Shown in pieces: positions 1 through 10,171 of a DNA stretch of 64,000 nucleotides. The DNA lies in assembly GCF_018320785.1 (NCBI RefSeq), contig NC_054880.1, positions 1,484,827 through 1,548,826 on the forward strand, in the 5' to 3' direction. Numbering within the stretch: position 1 is the first letter of the stretch; every line of letters begins with the position of its first letter. Below the pieces are notes generated by a model. The model saw nothing but the letters and a program-made list of their open reading frames with translations, was not told the DNA's origin and did not search any database. The DNA comes from Cheilinus undulatus. Taxonomy: Eukaryota > Chordata > Actinopteri > Labriformes > Labridae. Position numbers and translations under genes: made by a program.

Positions 1-430
1 AATTTGGCATACATAGTGGTAAAAGGGAGTTAAAAAGTGTCTGAAAAGGCTTCAAATGGGGAAAAATGGGACGAAAGTTGGTAAAATGGGATGCAAAATT
101 GATATAAACTGTGAAAAATGTGTTACCTGAGAAAGAAAAAAGGCACATATTTGCAGAGATTGGTTAAACTAGAAAAAATGTCCTTATTAGATAGTGAAAT
201 GTGGTTAAATGGGAAAAAATGGGTGTAAAAATGGGGTTAAAGTGGCAATCATGGGTGAACAGAAGCAACAATAAGCTTAAGTTGCAAGAATGGGTTTGTA
301 AGTGGCAAAACAGAGATAAAACATTGTGGAAAGGCTTAAAAATGGGCAAAAATAAGTTTTTAACTGGCAAAAGTGTGTTAAAATTGGTGGGAAAATGTAT
401 GAAAATGGGTTAAAATTTGGCTTAATTTGT
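1..430 (+). repeat. Degenerate minisatellite, GGCAAAAATGGGTTAAA type
   Basis: Diverged units of roughly 20 bp built on agtggcaaaaatgggttaaa repeat through the interior of the element. Apparent open frames here on either strand are low-complexity products of the repeat and are not genes. The same motif recurs at 4.1-4.6, 27.9-29.4, 41.7-42.3, 48.6-49.0 and 56.1-57.1 kb. Confidence 0.8.
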
Positions 431-556
431 GTAAAGTGGCAACAGTGTAGCTAATTAAAAAAAAAAAATCTAATTTTTTTAAAGGGAATCCGGAGACCCC
501 CTCTCAGTGTCTGGCACCCCCAAAGGGGGTCCTGACCCCAAGGTTGAGAACCCCTG
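1..556 (+). mobile_element. 3' part of a non-autonomous hAT-type element (cut by window edge)
   Basis: The stretch ends with AAGGTTGAGAACCCCTG, nearly the same 3' terminus as the complete element at 40616-42395. As there, a minisatellite fills the interior, followed by a short unique stretch with a run of C and G just inside the end. The 8 bases after the end (557-564, gtgtaaac) would be the target duplication, but the other copy is outside the window. Assignment to hAT rests on the better preserved relative with an 8-bp duplication. No transposase is visible. Confidence 0.6.
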
Positions 557-564
557 GTGTAAAC

Positions 565-972
565 AACTTGCATACAGGTACAAAATAATGACCTTTCAAA
601 GTTATTTCATGGTCGGCTCATGTGTAATCTGTGTAGACAAGCAGACTTTAAGAACACTTTGGGTTTACTGTAGTGCGACATTGCTTCTGTACTTACTCAG
701 TATATGATAAAATTTAAGCAAATGTTGTCTTTGCTCTTAATAAATGTGTTGTGTGTGATTACATTAATCATGTAGCGCTAGATTAAAGTGGTCACATATC
801 TCGGCTGGTAAAACATTACGTTTTGGTAGAGTGTAAACTCCCTCCTAGAAAAGAAAACATGACTGCACTTGAAATTTAAAAATCCATAAGCACAACCAAG
901 TGCTGGTAAGCATGATGTAAGTTTTTTTTTTAACATTATTTGTGTGTTGTTGTATTTTTGTATGTCCTACAG
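565..972 (+). other. Intron upstream of zinc-finger gene A
   Basis: No coding signal is visible. The stretch ends in a pyrimidine-rich tract and the acceptor TCCTACAG at 965-972, matching the acceptors of genes B, C and D (TTCTGCAG or TTCTACAG). The first exon of gene A is not in the window, so it must lie upstream. Confidence 0.6.
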
Positions 973-3269
973 ACCTCCAGCAGTTTGCCATGAGTAAAAA
1001 AGAGATTCCCTGTGAGCAGCAGGGGCAGAACTCTAGTCTGGCCCTGAAAGACTCGGGGCCTTCACACATTAAAGAGGAAGAGGAGGAACTGTGGAAGGTT
1101 TACACCACTGAGTTCCCCTTCACTTCTGTTCCTGTGAAGAGTGAAGATGATGAAGATAAAACTCAGTCCTCTCAGCTTCATGAAATAAGAACTGAAGAGA
1201 TGGAAACAGAAGCTCATGGAGAGGACTGTCGGGGACCAGACCAAGCCAAAGAGTCGATTCCAGAGAGAGATTTACAAGTAGAGCCTGAGATCAAGAGTGA
1301 AGACTCTTTAGAAGTGGAGACAGATGTCGGTGATGACTGGGGGGAGACAAGACAACATCAGTCAGGTTGTAACTCTTTGGAAGGCTGTGACCCTAAGAGA
1401 TCGAATGTTGACAAAACTTCAGATGTCTCCTCTGAGTGCTGTACAGCACTTGAACCAAATCAGGATTTAATCCAAGATAAAAGCATTTACCAAGGAGAAA
1501 AGCCCTTCAGCTGCTCTGATTGTGGTAAAGGATTTAAATGCAAATCCAATTTGAAGAAACACACAGTAATTCACACGGGAGAGAAACCCTTCAGCTGCTC
1601 TGTTTGTGGCAAAAGATTCAACCGTAAGTATAGTTTGACTGTGCACATGATGGCTCATAATGGAGAGAAACCCTTCAGCTGCTCTGTGTGTGATAAAAGA
1701 TTCAATCAAAAATCTACTTTAACCACACACATGTTAATTCACGCTGAAGAGAAACCCTTTAGCTGCTCTGAGTGTGGTAAAAGATTCAACCATAAGCATC
1801 GTTTGACCTCACACATGATTGTTCACACTGGAGAGAAACCCTTCAGCTGCTCTCTGTGTGGTAAAAGATTCAACCATAAGATTAGTCTGACATCACACAT
1901 GATGGTTCACAAAGTTGACACCACAAAGTTTCCCTTGACTTCTGTTCCTGTGAAGAGTGAGGATGATAAAGAGAAAACTCGGTCCTCTCAGCTTCATGAA
2001 ATAAAAACGGAAGAGATGGAAATAGAAGCTGATGGAGAGGAGTGTGGGGGACTAGAGCAGGCCAAAAATTCAAATCCAGGGACAGGTTTTCAAGTGGAGG
2101 CTGAGGTCAAGAGTGAGGACTCTTATGAAGTGGAGACAGATGTCAGTGATGACCAAGGGGAGACAAGAGAACATCAGTCAGGTTGTAACTCTTCAGAAGG
2201 CTGTGACCATAAGAGATCAAATGCTGACAAGAAGTCAGATGTCTCGTCTGAGTGCTGTACAGCCCCTGAACTGAATCAGGATTTAATCCAAGATATAAGC
2301 ATTTACCAAGGAGAAAAGCCCTTCAGCTGCTCTGAGTGCAGTAAAAGATTTAAACGCAAATCATATCTGATTCAACACATGTTTGTTCACACTGGAGAGA
2401 AATCCTTCAGCTGTTCTGAGTGTGGTAAGAGATTTAAACGCAAATCATATCTGATTAAACACATGTTAATTCACAATGGAGAGAAACCTTTCACCTGCTC
2501 TGAGTGTGGTAAAAGATTCAACGAAAAGAATAGTCTGACCACACACATGCTACTTCACACTGGGGAGAAACCCTTCAGCTGCTCTGTGTGTGATAAAAGA
2601 TTTAATCAAAAGTCTCATTTGACCACACACATGCTACTTCACACTGGAGAGAAACCCTTCTGCTGCTCTGAGTGTGACAAAAGATTCAACCACAAGATTA
2701 GTTTGACCTCACACATGATTGCTCACACTGGAGAGAAACCCTTTAGCTGCACTCAGTGTGATAAAAGTTTCAGCCATAAGATTAGTTTGACCACACACAT
2801 GATGGTTCACACTGGAGTGAAACCCTTCAGCTGCTCAGTGTGTGGTAAACAACACAACCACAAAGCTAATTTGATTGCACACATGACGGTTCACACAAGA
2901 GAGAAACCCTTCTGCTGTACTGAGTGTGATAAAAGATTTTCTTCAAAGTCCAATCTGACCAAACACATGTTAATCCACACTGGAGATAAACCTTTCAGCT
3001 GCTCTGAATGTGGTAAAAGATTTCATCAAAAATCTCATCTTGCCATACATATGTTAGTTCACACAAGCGAGAAACTCTTCAGCTGCTCTGTGTGTAATAA
3101 AAGATTTAACCAGAAATCTAATCTGAACACACACATTTTAACTCATACTGAAGAGAAACCCTTCAGTTGCTCCGAGTGTGATAAAAAATTTTCTCTCAAG
3201 GGTTATCTGACCAGACACATGTTAATTCACTCAAGAGAGGAACACTTTACCTCCTCTGAATGCAATTAA
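973..3269 (+). CDS. C2H2 zinc-finger protein, gene A, last exon (16 fingers, two modules)
   Basis: Probable nuclear sequence-specific DNA-binding protein of the expanded teleost C2H2 family. The exon begins after an acceptor at 971-972, and its first two bases complete a codon (phase n|AC), giving DLQQFAMSKKEIP. An acidic linker (to about 1500) carries KEEEE and VKSED motifs. Five fingers follow (1507-1910, C-x2-C-x12-H-x3-H, TGEKP linkers), then a second acidic linker (1917-2320) and eleven more fingers (2323-3235). The second linker closely copies the first, so the gene looks like an internal duplication or fusion of two units. Finger 12 has His in place of the core Phe (GKQHNHK). The frame ends at a TAA where relatives have AAA (AATTAA against GATAAA); decayed finger sequence continues past it. 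First exon and promoter lie outside the window. Target DNA is unknown. Confidence 0.88.
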
Positions 3270-3415
3270 AGTTATCTGAAGTCTTATCTGGACTTACACA
3301 TGGTAATTCACACAGGAGAGAAACCCTTCAGCTGTAGGATTTGTGGTCAGAGTGATTCATGGCATTTACAGTAAAAAGGACAAGAGTGTGCTGGTGGACA
3401 GGCTTCAGAAAAAAA
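3270..3415 (+). pseudogene. Decayed 3' fingers of gene A beyond its stop
   Basis: After the TAA at 3267-3269 the same frame still reads a finger remnant ([17 protein letters not shown]), then a final degenerate finger ([15 protein letters not shown]) ending in TAA. A lysine-rich stretch follows, like the tails of genes C and D. The ancestral protein was therefore longer and the present stop is a point nonsense change. Confidence 0.75.
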
Positions 3416-3925
3416 GAAAAAGAAGAACCAGTTAGGACGTCTGTGTGACACAAGAACCAGGCAGGAGCTCAAAGGAGTCAAAAAAGACGCCTTCAGTCCC
3501 TACCATCCACTTTATCTTGAACATAATGATGAGAACTGTGGTGAATAAGGAATCCATTTGCCCTTACCCTAGGTGGATGTTGAATATAAACACGGTTTTG
3601 ATGTTAAGTAGCCACAGTTTACCATTGATGGGTTGTCTGTGTTGTTTGATGCAGTGAAAGGAATGTGGAAACCTGGTGATGAATATGATTTCACTTTGGT
3701 TTTAACTTGTTATTTACACCTGAAGAACTTGATTTAATGTACAATTTCATGAATGTTTTTTAATTTTTTAATATTTTTGTGTCATTTAAATGTCTTACTA
3801 TATTGTCATTGTAAGCTCTCTATCTTTATTTTTTGTTCTAATAATTACTACTACAATCTGAGTTCAATTTTCACTAAAAGATGAGGTTCTAACCATCATG
3901 CTGCAAAGTGGTGGCAGCTGTGAAC

Positions 3926-3931
3926 AATAAA
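3926..3931 (+). promoter_or_regulatory. Candidate poly(A) signal of gene A
   Basis: AATAAA lies about 660 bases after the gene A stop, in AT-rich 3'UTR-like sequence. A GT-rich stretch (catgtttgt) follows at once. Only 18 bases later a hAT-like element begins. Confidence 0.5.
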
Positions 3932-3948
3932 GTCATGTTTGTCCAAAG

Positions 3949-4612
3949 CAGTGATACTCAACGTGTGGCTCTGGTGCCACATGTGGCACTTTTGTGATTA
4001 TTTGTGGCTCTTTTATGTCCTAATTTGAAATATTATTCCGCCAAAAACCTTAGAAAAGGGAAACTTTGACCTCAGAAGTTAATCACATTAATCAGTTTGT
4101 TTCCCAGACTGATACAGAAGGCTTTAATTGTCACAATTGTCTGATTGTTTCCACATTTATCCCATTTTTGCCCTTTTTCACCATTTTGTGCAACTTTTCA
4201 CCCAATTAAGCTACCTTTGCCATTAAAAACCACTTTTTCCTACTTTTTTTGTCACTTCTTTCTGCCACTTTCCCCCCATTTTTGCCCTTTTTCACCATTT
4301 TTTTTTGCCACTTTTCACCAATTTGAGCTACCTTTTGCCATAAAGAATCCCTTTTCCATTTTTTATGCCCATTTTTTGCCACTTCTTTTTGCCCATTTAA
4401 GCTACCTTTGCCATTAAATACCACTTGCTTCCTTTTTTTTGCCCTATTTTGCCACTCTTGACTGCTTTTTGCCCATTTTACTTAGTTTCCCCTCATTTTT
4501 TACTACGTTTTTTCTACTTTTGGACCATTTTTGCCCCCTTTAACTTACATTATTGCTACTTCAAGCAGTTTTTGCCACTTTCCACCACTTAGATTGTAGC
4601 TCTTGTGGTCAA
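3949..4612 (-). mobile_element. hAT-like non-autonomous element, relative of 27853-29592
   Basis: It starts CAGTGATACTCAACGTGTGGC, continues with a unique stretch, then a minisatellite of the TTTTGCCACTTTT type (complement of the GGCAAAAATGG motif). The first 200 bases match the complement of 29380-29592, including the gtggctctttt stretch. The far end (about 4590-4612) fades into the complement of the 27853 terminus without a clear inverted repeat, and no 8-bp target duplication is evident. It abuts the orphan zinc-finger exon. Confidence 0.6.
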
Positions 4613-4613
4613 A

Positions 4614-4803
4614 ATGTCCACGGTAGAAATGTTAAGGGGTTTTGTCACTCAATGACTGTCTGCTGCTGAAGAGATGTTTGGACTGTTTGAGAGAACTATA
4701 GCAGAAAATGAGGAACAACTTTGTCAATTTAAAGAGGAACAGACACAAAAACAGGAACAAAAAATATGCTTTTTAAACCCTCTGCTTCTCTTACACATAT
4801 CAG
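4614..4803 (+). pseudogene. Orphan first coding exon of a zinc-finger gene, with nonsense codon
   Basis: An ATG at 4614 opens a frame that reads MSTVEMLRGFVTQ, then TGA at 4653-4655, then LSAAEEMFGLFERTIAENEE. This resembles the N-terminal exon typical of teleost C2H2 genes of this group (ending in FE-RTI-EYEEE, from knowledge of the family). The stop replaces an Arg codon (TGA for CGA). The exon ends at 4803 with the donor CAGGTTTGTTCC, the same as in genes B, C and D. Its phase (n|) would fit a gene A-type last exon, but none follows before gene B. It is a relic or decayed duplicate. Confidence 0.72.
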
Positions 4804-4919
4804 GTTTGTTCCTTTTTCCTTCACTTGTGAAGATTGACTGATTAGACCTAATTTAAACAAGCAGTCAACACAACAGTAGGAGATAGTCTAAACTTTATGG
4901 TAACTTAACAGTCAGCATA

Positions 4920-5115
4920 TTACATTGATAAGTTTTCAGACCTTTTGAAAAAAACAATTGAAATTTAGCTCAGGTTCCTCCCAGGTCTCTTGACCATTGC
5001 TGAGATGTTTCTACACCTTAACTGGAGCCCACCTGTGGTAAATTAAATTGACTGGACATGATTTTGAACGAAACACCCCTCTCTATAGAAAGCCTCAGCT
5101 AAATATCACAGCATC
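4920..5115. mobile_element. Tc1-like transposon remnant, no coding capacity
   Basis: The stretch resembles the non-coding flank of common fish Tc1 elements: a line like ctgtggtaaattaaattgac followed by tggacatgatttt and a decayed tatataaggc-like piece (ctctatagaaagcctca). No transposase or paired inverted repeats are found, so the assignment rests on recognition of this flank only. Confidence 0.4.
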
Positions 5116-5149
5116 AATGTTACTGTGGCCATGTCTAATAAATGTTAAA

Positions 5150-5575
5150 TACATAAATAAATGAATGAGTTTGAAGGCTCAAAATTTGAGATAAAAAGCC
5201 AACTTTTTAAGTCCTAAGGTAAAAAACAAAAATTAAAATTCAAAATAAGTTTTTTTTTTGTGTATGTAAATATATGAGATAAATTACAAAATCAAGAGTT
5301 TAAAAAGTCATAGTAGAAGATAAAAATCAAAATTTTGAATCTAAAAGGTCAAAATATGAGATAAAGTTCTTGATCAGGTGTTTAAAAAGTGAAACATGGG
5401 ATTAAGAGTCAAAGTTAGGAGTTTAAAAGGTCAAGATTTGATTTATCATGAAAATTTGTGAATCTAAAAGGTCACAATATGAGAGAAAAGGTCAGAATTA
5501 TGAATTTATAAGGTCAAAATGTGAAATAAAAATTCGAAATCCTAAGTTTCAGTTAATCTTGGGATTCAAAATAAA
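5150..5575. repeat. Degenerate AT-rich minisatellite (aaaaggtcaaaatatgag)
   Basis: Units of roughly 45-55 bp carry GAATCTAAAAGGTCAAAATATGAGAT with much drift. The same motif in reverse complement fills the hAT-like element at 43447-44543, so this is probably the inside of a decayed copy of that element. I could not find its termini here. Confidence 0.65.
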
Positions 5576-5579
5576 AATA

Positions 5580-7080
5580 CGAAATGAAAACACAAATTAA
5601 TTTCTTCCCTTCATTCCTAACTTTTTATCTAAGTATTTCTACTCTCTACTTTTTAAAATTTTTAAAACTTAACAAGGATTTTTTTTATATATATTCAAGG
5701 TTAAATTTACATTTTAAACTGGAGGAACTGTGTAACTGTGTTACACATTGAAATAAGATGGCTGAAGGATGTATGCTTGCATTAGTCTGCGAAAGCTTTT
5801 ATTTGGTAGGGGAGACATCCTGTTTTAATTTTCGGTTGACTACAAATGGGTGCATTCTTCTGCTTTCCTTTGCAAAATTACACTTCACTGGAACAAAGTT
5901 CAGACCAGATACAGAAGTGAAACCAGACTGTGTATAAACTCAAGAGAGTCCATAGTTCTGATCACTGTTTCTTCCCCTCAGTGCAGGAAGTGATGCTCAG
6001 GTGGAACATGAATGCTGCCCTTCAAGTCAGTAACAATCCTGTGATCATGAAAAACTACAAATCAAAATTTTTATGACTCCAAGGACAAAAGATGTTTTTT
6101 CTTCTTGTGAAAAAACTTTAATGATTCAGGTTTATTGAATAAAAGATGTAAGTGACCAGTTTTGTAAAGCTTCAGATGAAGTTTATGGAGCTCAGAGACT
6201 TGAATGTAGTTCACCTTCAGTTTGGATTTGAAGATGCTGTGAACTGATAGTGGTTCAGGTTGAAGACTGAGGTCTTTGAGTAGGGATACACAATATTACT
6301 GGCAGCTATTAGTAATACCACCAGGTAAGCATACAGTGAAAGTCAGAGTCTTTTGGTCCTTGGTCCTCCTGGTCATACTAGACCCTTGTGAGGCCTGGAC
6401 ACTGGCTGATTGCCAAAGCACTGGCTGGACTCCTTTGTGACAACTCTTTGGTGCATATTTTGGTACCGCTGGCAAGAGGGGAAGATGGGAAGGGTCAGCT
6501 GCTGGAGACAGGGAAGGCAGCTGTGCTTTTATGTGAACCTGGTGCGCTTCCCAGCTCACAGTATACTGGGTGCCCAAGACTGGATGGGCTGGCTCAGACA
6601 CCGGGGGCAACTAGGGGGATACCTGGAGAGGTGGCATAGGCCTGGTGCAGGCCTGGGCGATGACCATCAAAAACCTGAACGGGATGTGTGCTTAACCGGC
6701 ATGTGCTCCTTTACCTGACCTGAGCAGAGATGTCTGCTTATATTTAAAACTGATATGTCAGCATGAATATCACCTGTACATATGAATACATTTGTGGAGT
6801 TTTAAGGCGGGACTAACACAGCAACGTCAGCTGAAGTCCTTTTCTTTATTTGCCCTCATTCCTTAAACTAAAACACTAGAACCACCAGGGTTCTCTTTAT
6901 ACCTAAAACAGCTACCGGGTAAAATCTACCCATTATTTGAGTGCATGATTTACATAAATATTACTGATAAAGAACAATTAATTCACCACTGACAATGAAC
7001 AATTCATTAACCACAGAGAAAGAGAAATGCATCCCTGTACGGTGATGATCTTTCACACCCAAAATCATCTTTGGACTGAA
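5580..7080. other. Unassigned non-coding stretch with a GC-richer island
   Basis: Most is AT-rich without coding signal. About 6270-6720 is distinctly richer in G and C and has short open frames on both strands, none resembling a known protein. It may be a fragment of an unrecognised mobile element. No promoter or RNA gene was recognised. Confidence 0.4.
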
Positions 7081-7695
7081 CAAGGTTGTTATGGGTAACT
7101 AAAACTAACTAAATAACTAAAACTAGAATTCAAACAATATTTCAGTTAACTGAAACTAAATAAAAACTAAGCTTTACCAAAAAAAAAAAAAAGAAGAGCG
7201 AGAAAAAAAGAATACTTACTAAAACTGTATAGTGCTCTTAAAAAACTAACTAAAATAAAATAAAAATGGAGACAAAATATCCTTAGTTTTATTCTTTGAC
7301 ACAACTATACTGACTGGCACCTATACCCAAGTCTGGGGAGTGTAAAATGGCCTGATCTGATTGGTTAAGACTTCACATAGTGGTAGTGTTATGTCTGGAG
7401 TCGTATTCAAACATCATCAAATAAATAAATGATAAGAGAAGAGTAGCCTGTTTTAATATGTTTTTATAAATGTATGACATTCCCTCAGCCCCAACATCTA
7501 TCTGTAGAAAAACTAAAACTAACACTAAAACTAATAAAACCTAAACAAAAACTGAGCATTTTTCAAAATAAAAACTAAACTATACTAACAAACCAAAAGT
7601 CAAAACTAATAAAAACTAAACTGAAATCGAACACAGAAAGTGCAAACAAATTAAAAACAGAAACTAATGAAAAATCCAAAACTATTATAACCTTG
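7081..7695. mobile_element. Short hAT-like MITE, A-rich (ACTAAAACTA)
   Basis: The element begins CAAGGTTGTTATGGG and ends ...ATTATAACCTTG, giving short inverted ends. It is flanked by 8-bp near-direct repeats, ggactgaa (7073-7080) and ggactgag (7696-7703), as expected for hAT-type target duplication. The interior is built of ACTAAAACTAAATAAAAACT-like simple motifs and is non-coding. Confidence 0.65.
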
Positions 7696-7703
7696 GGACT
7701 GAG

Positions 7704-9600
7704 TAGGTCTTCATATTTCACATTTGTGAATGTCTTTTTTTTTGCCTGTGGTATTCATGCTGAAGGTTGATCTATGACTTTGGGGTAGGCAGTGCAGTAA
7801 TAGAAAGAAGGTTTATTCATGGCAGCATCTATTGTTTATCTGCTGGTGGAAATAAAACAGAGGGAAAACTGGTTTACAATGGGGTTAGTTTTGCCCACAT
7901 GGCTGTTTTAGGTATCAATGAACAGTTATAAAATTTGAATTCATGCAAACATTTTTATGACACCAGGTGCTGCACAACAAACCTTTAGAAAAGGTCAGTG
8001 AGAGGCTTCAAAATCTTATGAATACTAACTCAGACACAATGAAAGAACAGCCTCAGGTTCATTTTACTCGATGGCTGTTCTAGTAATGCGTTTTAAGGAC
8101 TGAATTTTGTTTAATTAATCATCCTTCACATTTACAGTGTTTATAAAAATTGAAGTTTTGGGCCTGGCTACATTTGAATATCAGTATCAACACTGGCATC
8201 AGTTAAAGTTCATTTTTAAATGTTGTCATGTTAGACAAAGGCATACTTAAGCTTGAGAATTATGCTTTTGAAACTTCTTGTATTTTGTGAGCAGCTTAGT
8301 TCCTCTTTGATAGAATTTGCACCTTGTAACCACAACTGCTCCAGAAGAGGAACCGTGGAGGAGCTGTTAACGGCCATCGTCACACCCACATCCTAATCTC
8401 AGAGGCACACAAATAAAAAAAAAAGCACACCTGAAGATTGCTGTTTTTTTACATGGAGAATCTGCAAGGGCATGTAGCTGACTCTCGAGGCTCCTCTTGG
8501 GAAATTTAGGCTTCAGGATGAAGGCAAATCTTGTAAGAAGAAAACTAGTTGAACTTTGATTTGACTCAGTAGAGGAGTTACATTCACTAAACTGTCTTTC
8601 TGTAACCTCTATGAAAATACTTGATTTTGGAAAATGTAATCCAAGACCACTTCAATGTCATCAATAAATTCATAAAAACTATTTCTACTGTCATCTCCTC
8701 TGTTGAAGACTCCTCCATCATCCTAACTTGGTGAGTTTGCTTTTTTATATACCAAGCTCTGTGCAAGAAAACTGCATTAATGTTGTATTAATATTTTCTA
8801 AAGTGGGTAAGTCTGGGTTTAGAAGAGGACAAAGGCCAATGAAAAAATATGTTGAGACACAACTTTATTTCAAAATGAGAAAAAGGAGAGAAGTTTGAGG
8901 TTAAAGTGAAAATCTGGACTTCAAGTTTCAAATCTTAAGGTTGACAGTATTTCTTTGCAAACTATTAAAATGCGAGGTGTTAAATATTGATGGTTAATCC
9001 GTTGACATTACTGGACTCTCTTTGCTGCTGTTGGAATACTGAGAAATAAAACTTTGCTGCTATACTTAGATGCCGGTTTATTATCACTATTAATGAACGG
9101 AAGAATAACATAATTCAGAAAAGTGGGGATTATGTACTGTAGCTGAGGAACAATGTGAATTGGTGCATTTCAGACCAGGGAATGGTACCTCCAGTTTACA
9201 GGGGGAAAAAAATCTGAAGTTTAGGATCAATTTTGCAGTTTTAATGAGGTGCAAACATACTGACCTGTAGACTCCATAGGTGTTTCCCTCAGAGTTCTGT
9301 GGTTGACCATGTTTGATGTCTTTCTCTGTAGATAATCCAGTTATATCTGAATTTGATGGGGTTCAAAGGGTGGGTTACCAGTTTTAATGTTTAACCAGCT
9401 GTAAAGATCCTGCAAAGAAGTAAGTGGGATATTCAGATTCAGCAGTAGACATTATTCTGAACAAGTTTTTTTTTGTTTTTAATTTGAGGTACTGGGCATT
9501 TGACATATTTACAGCATTAATTCGGGAAGATTATTTAATTTCTAAATGTGTTGTTCACTAAAATGCGTCCTGGGAAATTGTACGTTCCACCATTATTTTG
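7704..9600. other. Intergenic stretch before gene B promoter
   Basis: AT-rich sequence without open frames of note. I recognise no gene, RNA or complete mobile element in it. Confidence 0.5.
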
Positions 9601-9609
9601 AAGGTCCCT

Positions 9610-9935
9610 ACATCGGAAGTGTTTTTTTTTTTTCTTGTGACGTCACGTTATTTAGCATAATGGCGACAGGTCTACGCTGTCTCGTCATCGTTTGTCTTTT
9701 ATCCTTGGTGTCCATTGTTATCTTTTGAGTCTAGCAGCCGCAGTAATTATATCTTTGATCATCAGTGTGTCTTAATCAACATCTGACTTGACTTCGTGTT
9801 GATTTTCGCTTCCTTAATGTTCTTCCTCCTCTTGATCTTCCGGTACACCGAAGCTAGTTTAGCTTAGCATGCTATCTGTAGACAGAGGTGACGGGAATGG
9901 AACTTGGCAGCACAGTGCTGCTGTCAGAGCGAATC
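9610..9935 (+). promoter_or_regulatory. Promoter and 5'UTR block of gene B
   Basis: Within 60 bases are CGGAAGTG (ETS-like, 9613), a perfect CRE TGACGTCA (9638-9645) and AATGGCGAC (YY1-like, about 9659). Related sequences occupy the same place upstream of genes C (18.8 kb) and D (34.3 kb). About 200 bases on, all three share the block GCTAGTTTAGCTTAGCATG (9854 on) and a GACGGG motif. The conservation among the three units, without coding, suggests a duplicated housekeeping-type core promoter without TATA. Transcription start is inferred, not shown. Confidence 0.65.
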
Positions 9936-10121
9936 CTTACTTGAGTTAACGTTATTTAGATGGAGTTTGGAGAAGGTTCTGTTGTGTGGAAGTGTCTTCT
10001 GTCAACAGTCTGATAGTTTTTGTTAACCACAGACTGAGTGAAGAGAGACTGGGCTGTTTGGAGGAACGACAGCAGAGAAAGAAGAACAGCTTCATCGATC
10101 AAAAGAGGAAACTGAGAGAAA

Positions 10122-10171
10122 ATGGAAACTTCTGGAGGCTCTCTGCACTCAGCGTTATCTAGAAAGAGCAG
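10122..10171 (+). CDS. First coding exon of zinc-finger gene B
   Basis: ATG in a good context (AAAATGGAA) opens METSGGSLHSALSRKS and ends with two bases (AG) before the donor GTTTGTTCT at 10172. Joined to the last exon at 14414, it keeps the zinc-finger frame. Upstream in this exon the ancestral start is lost (GAAGTG in place of GAAATG at the homologous site). The ancestral frame, read through FGGTTAEKEEQLHRSKEETERKWKLLEA, would enter the last exon out of frame. So this start is chosen because it is the frame that connects; genes C and D show the same arrangement. Confidence 0.6.

Noticed and set aside
6296-6718. Overlapping open frames of 80-100 codons in a GC-richer patch
   Set aside because: No recognisable domain, no splice or promoter context, and frames on both strands overlap. 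Treated as unassigned non-coding sequence.
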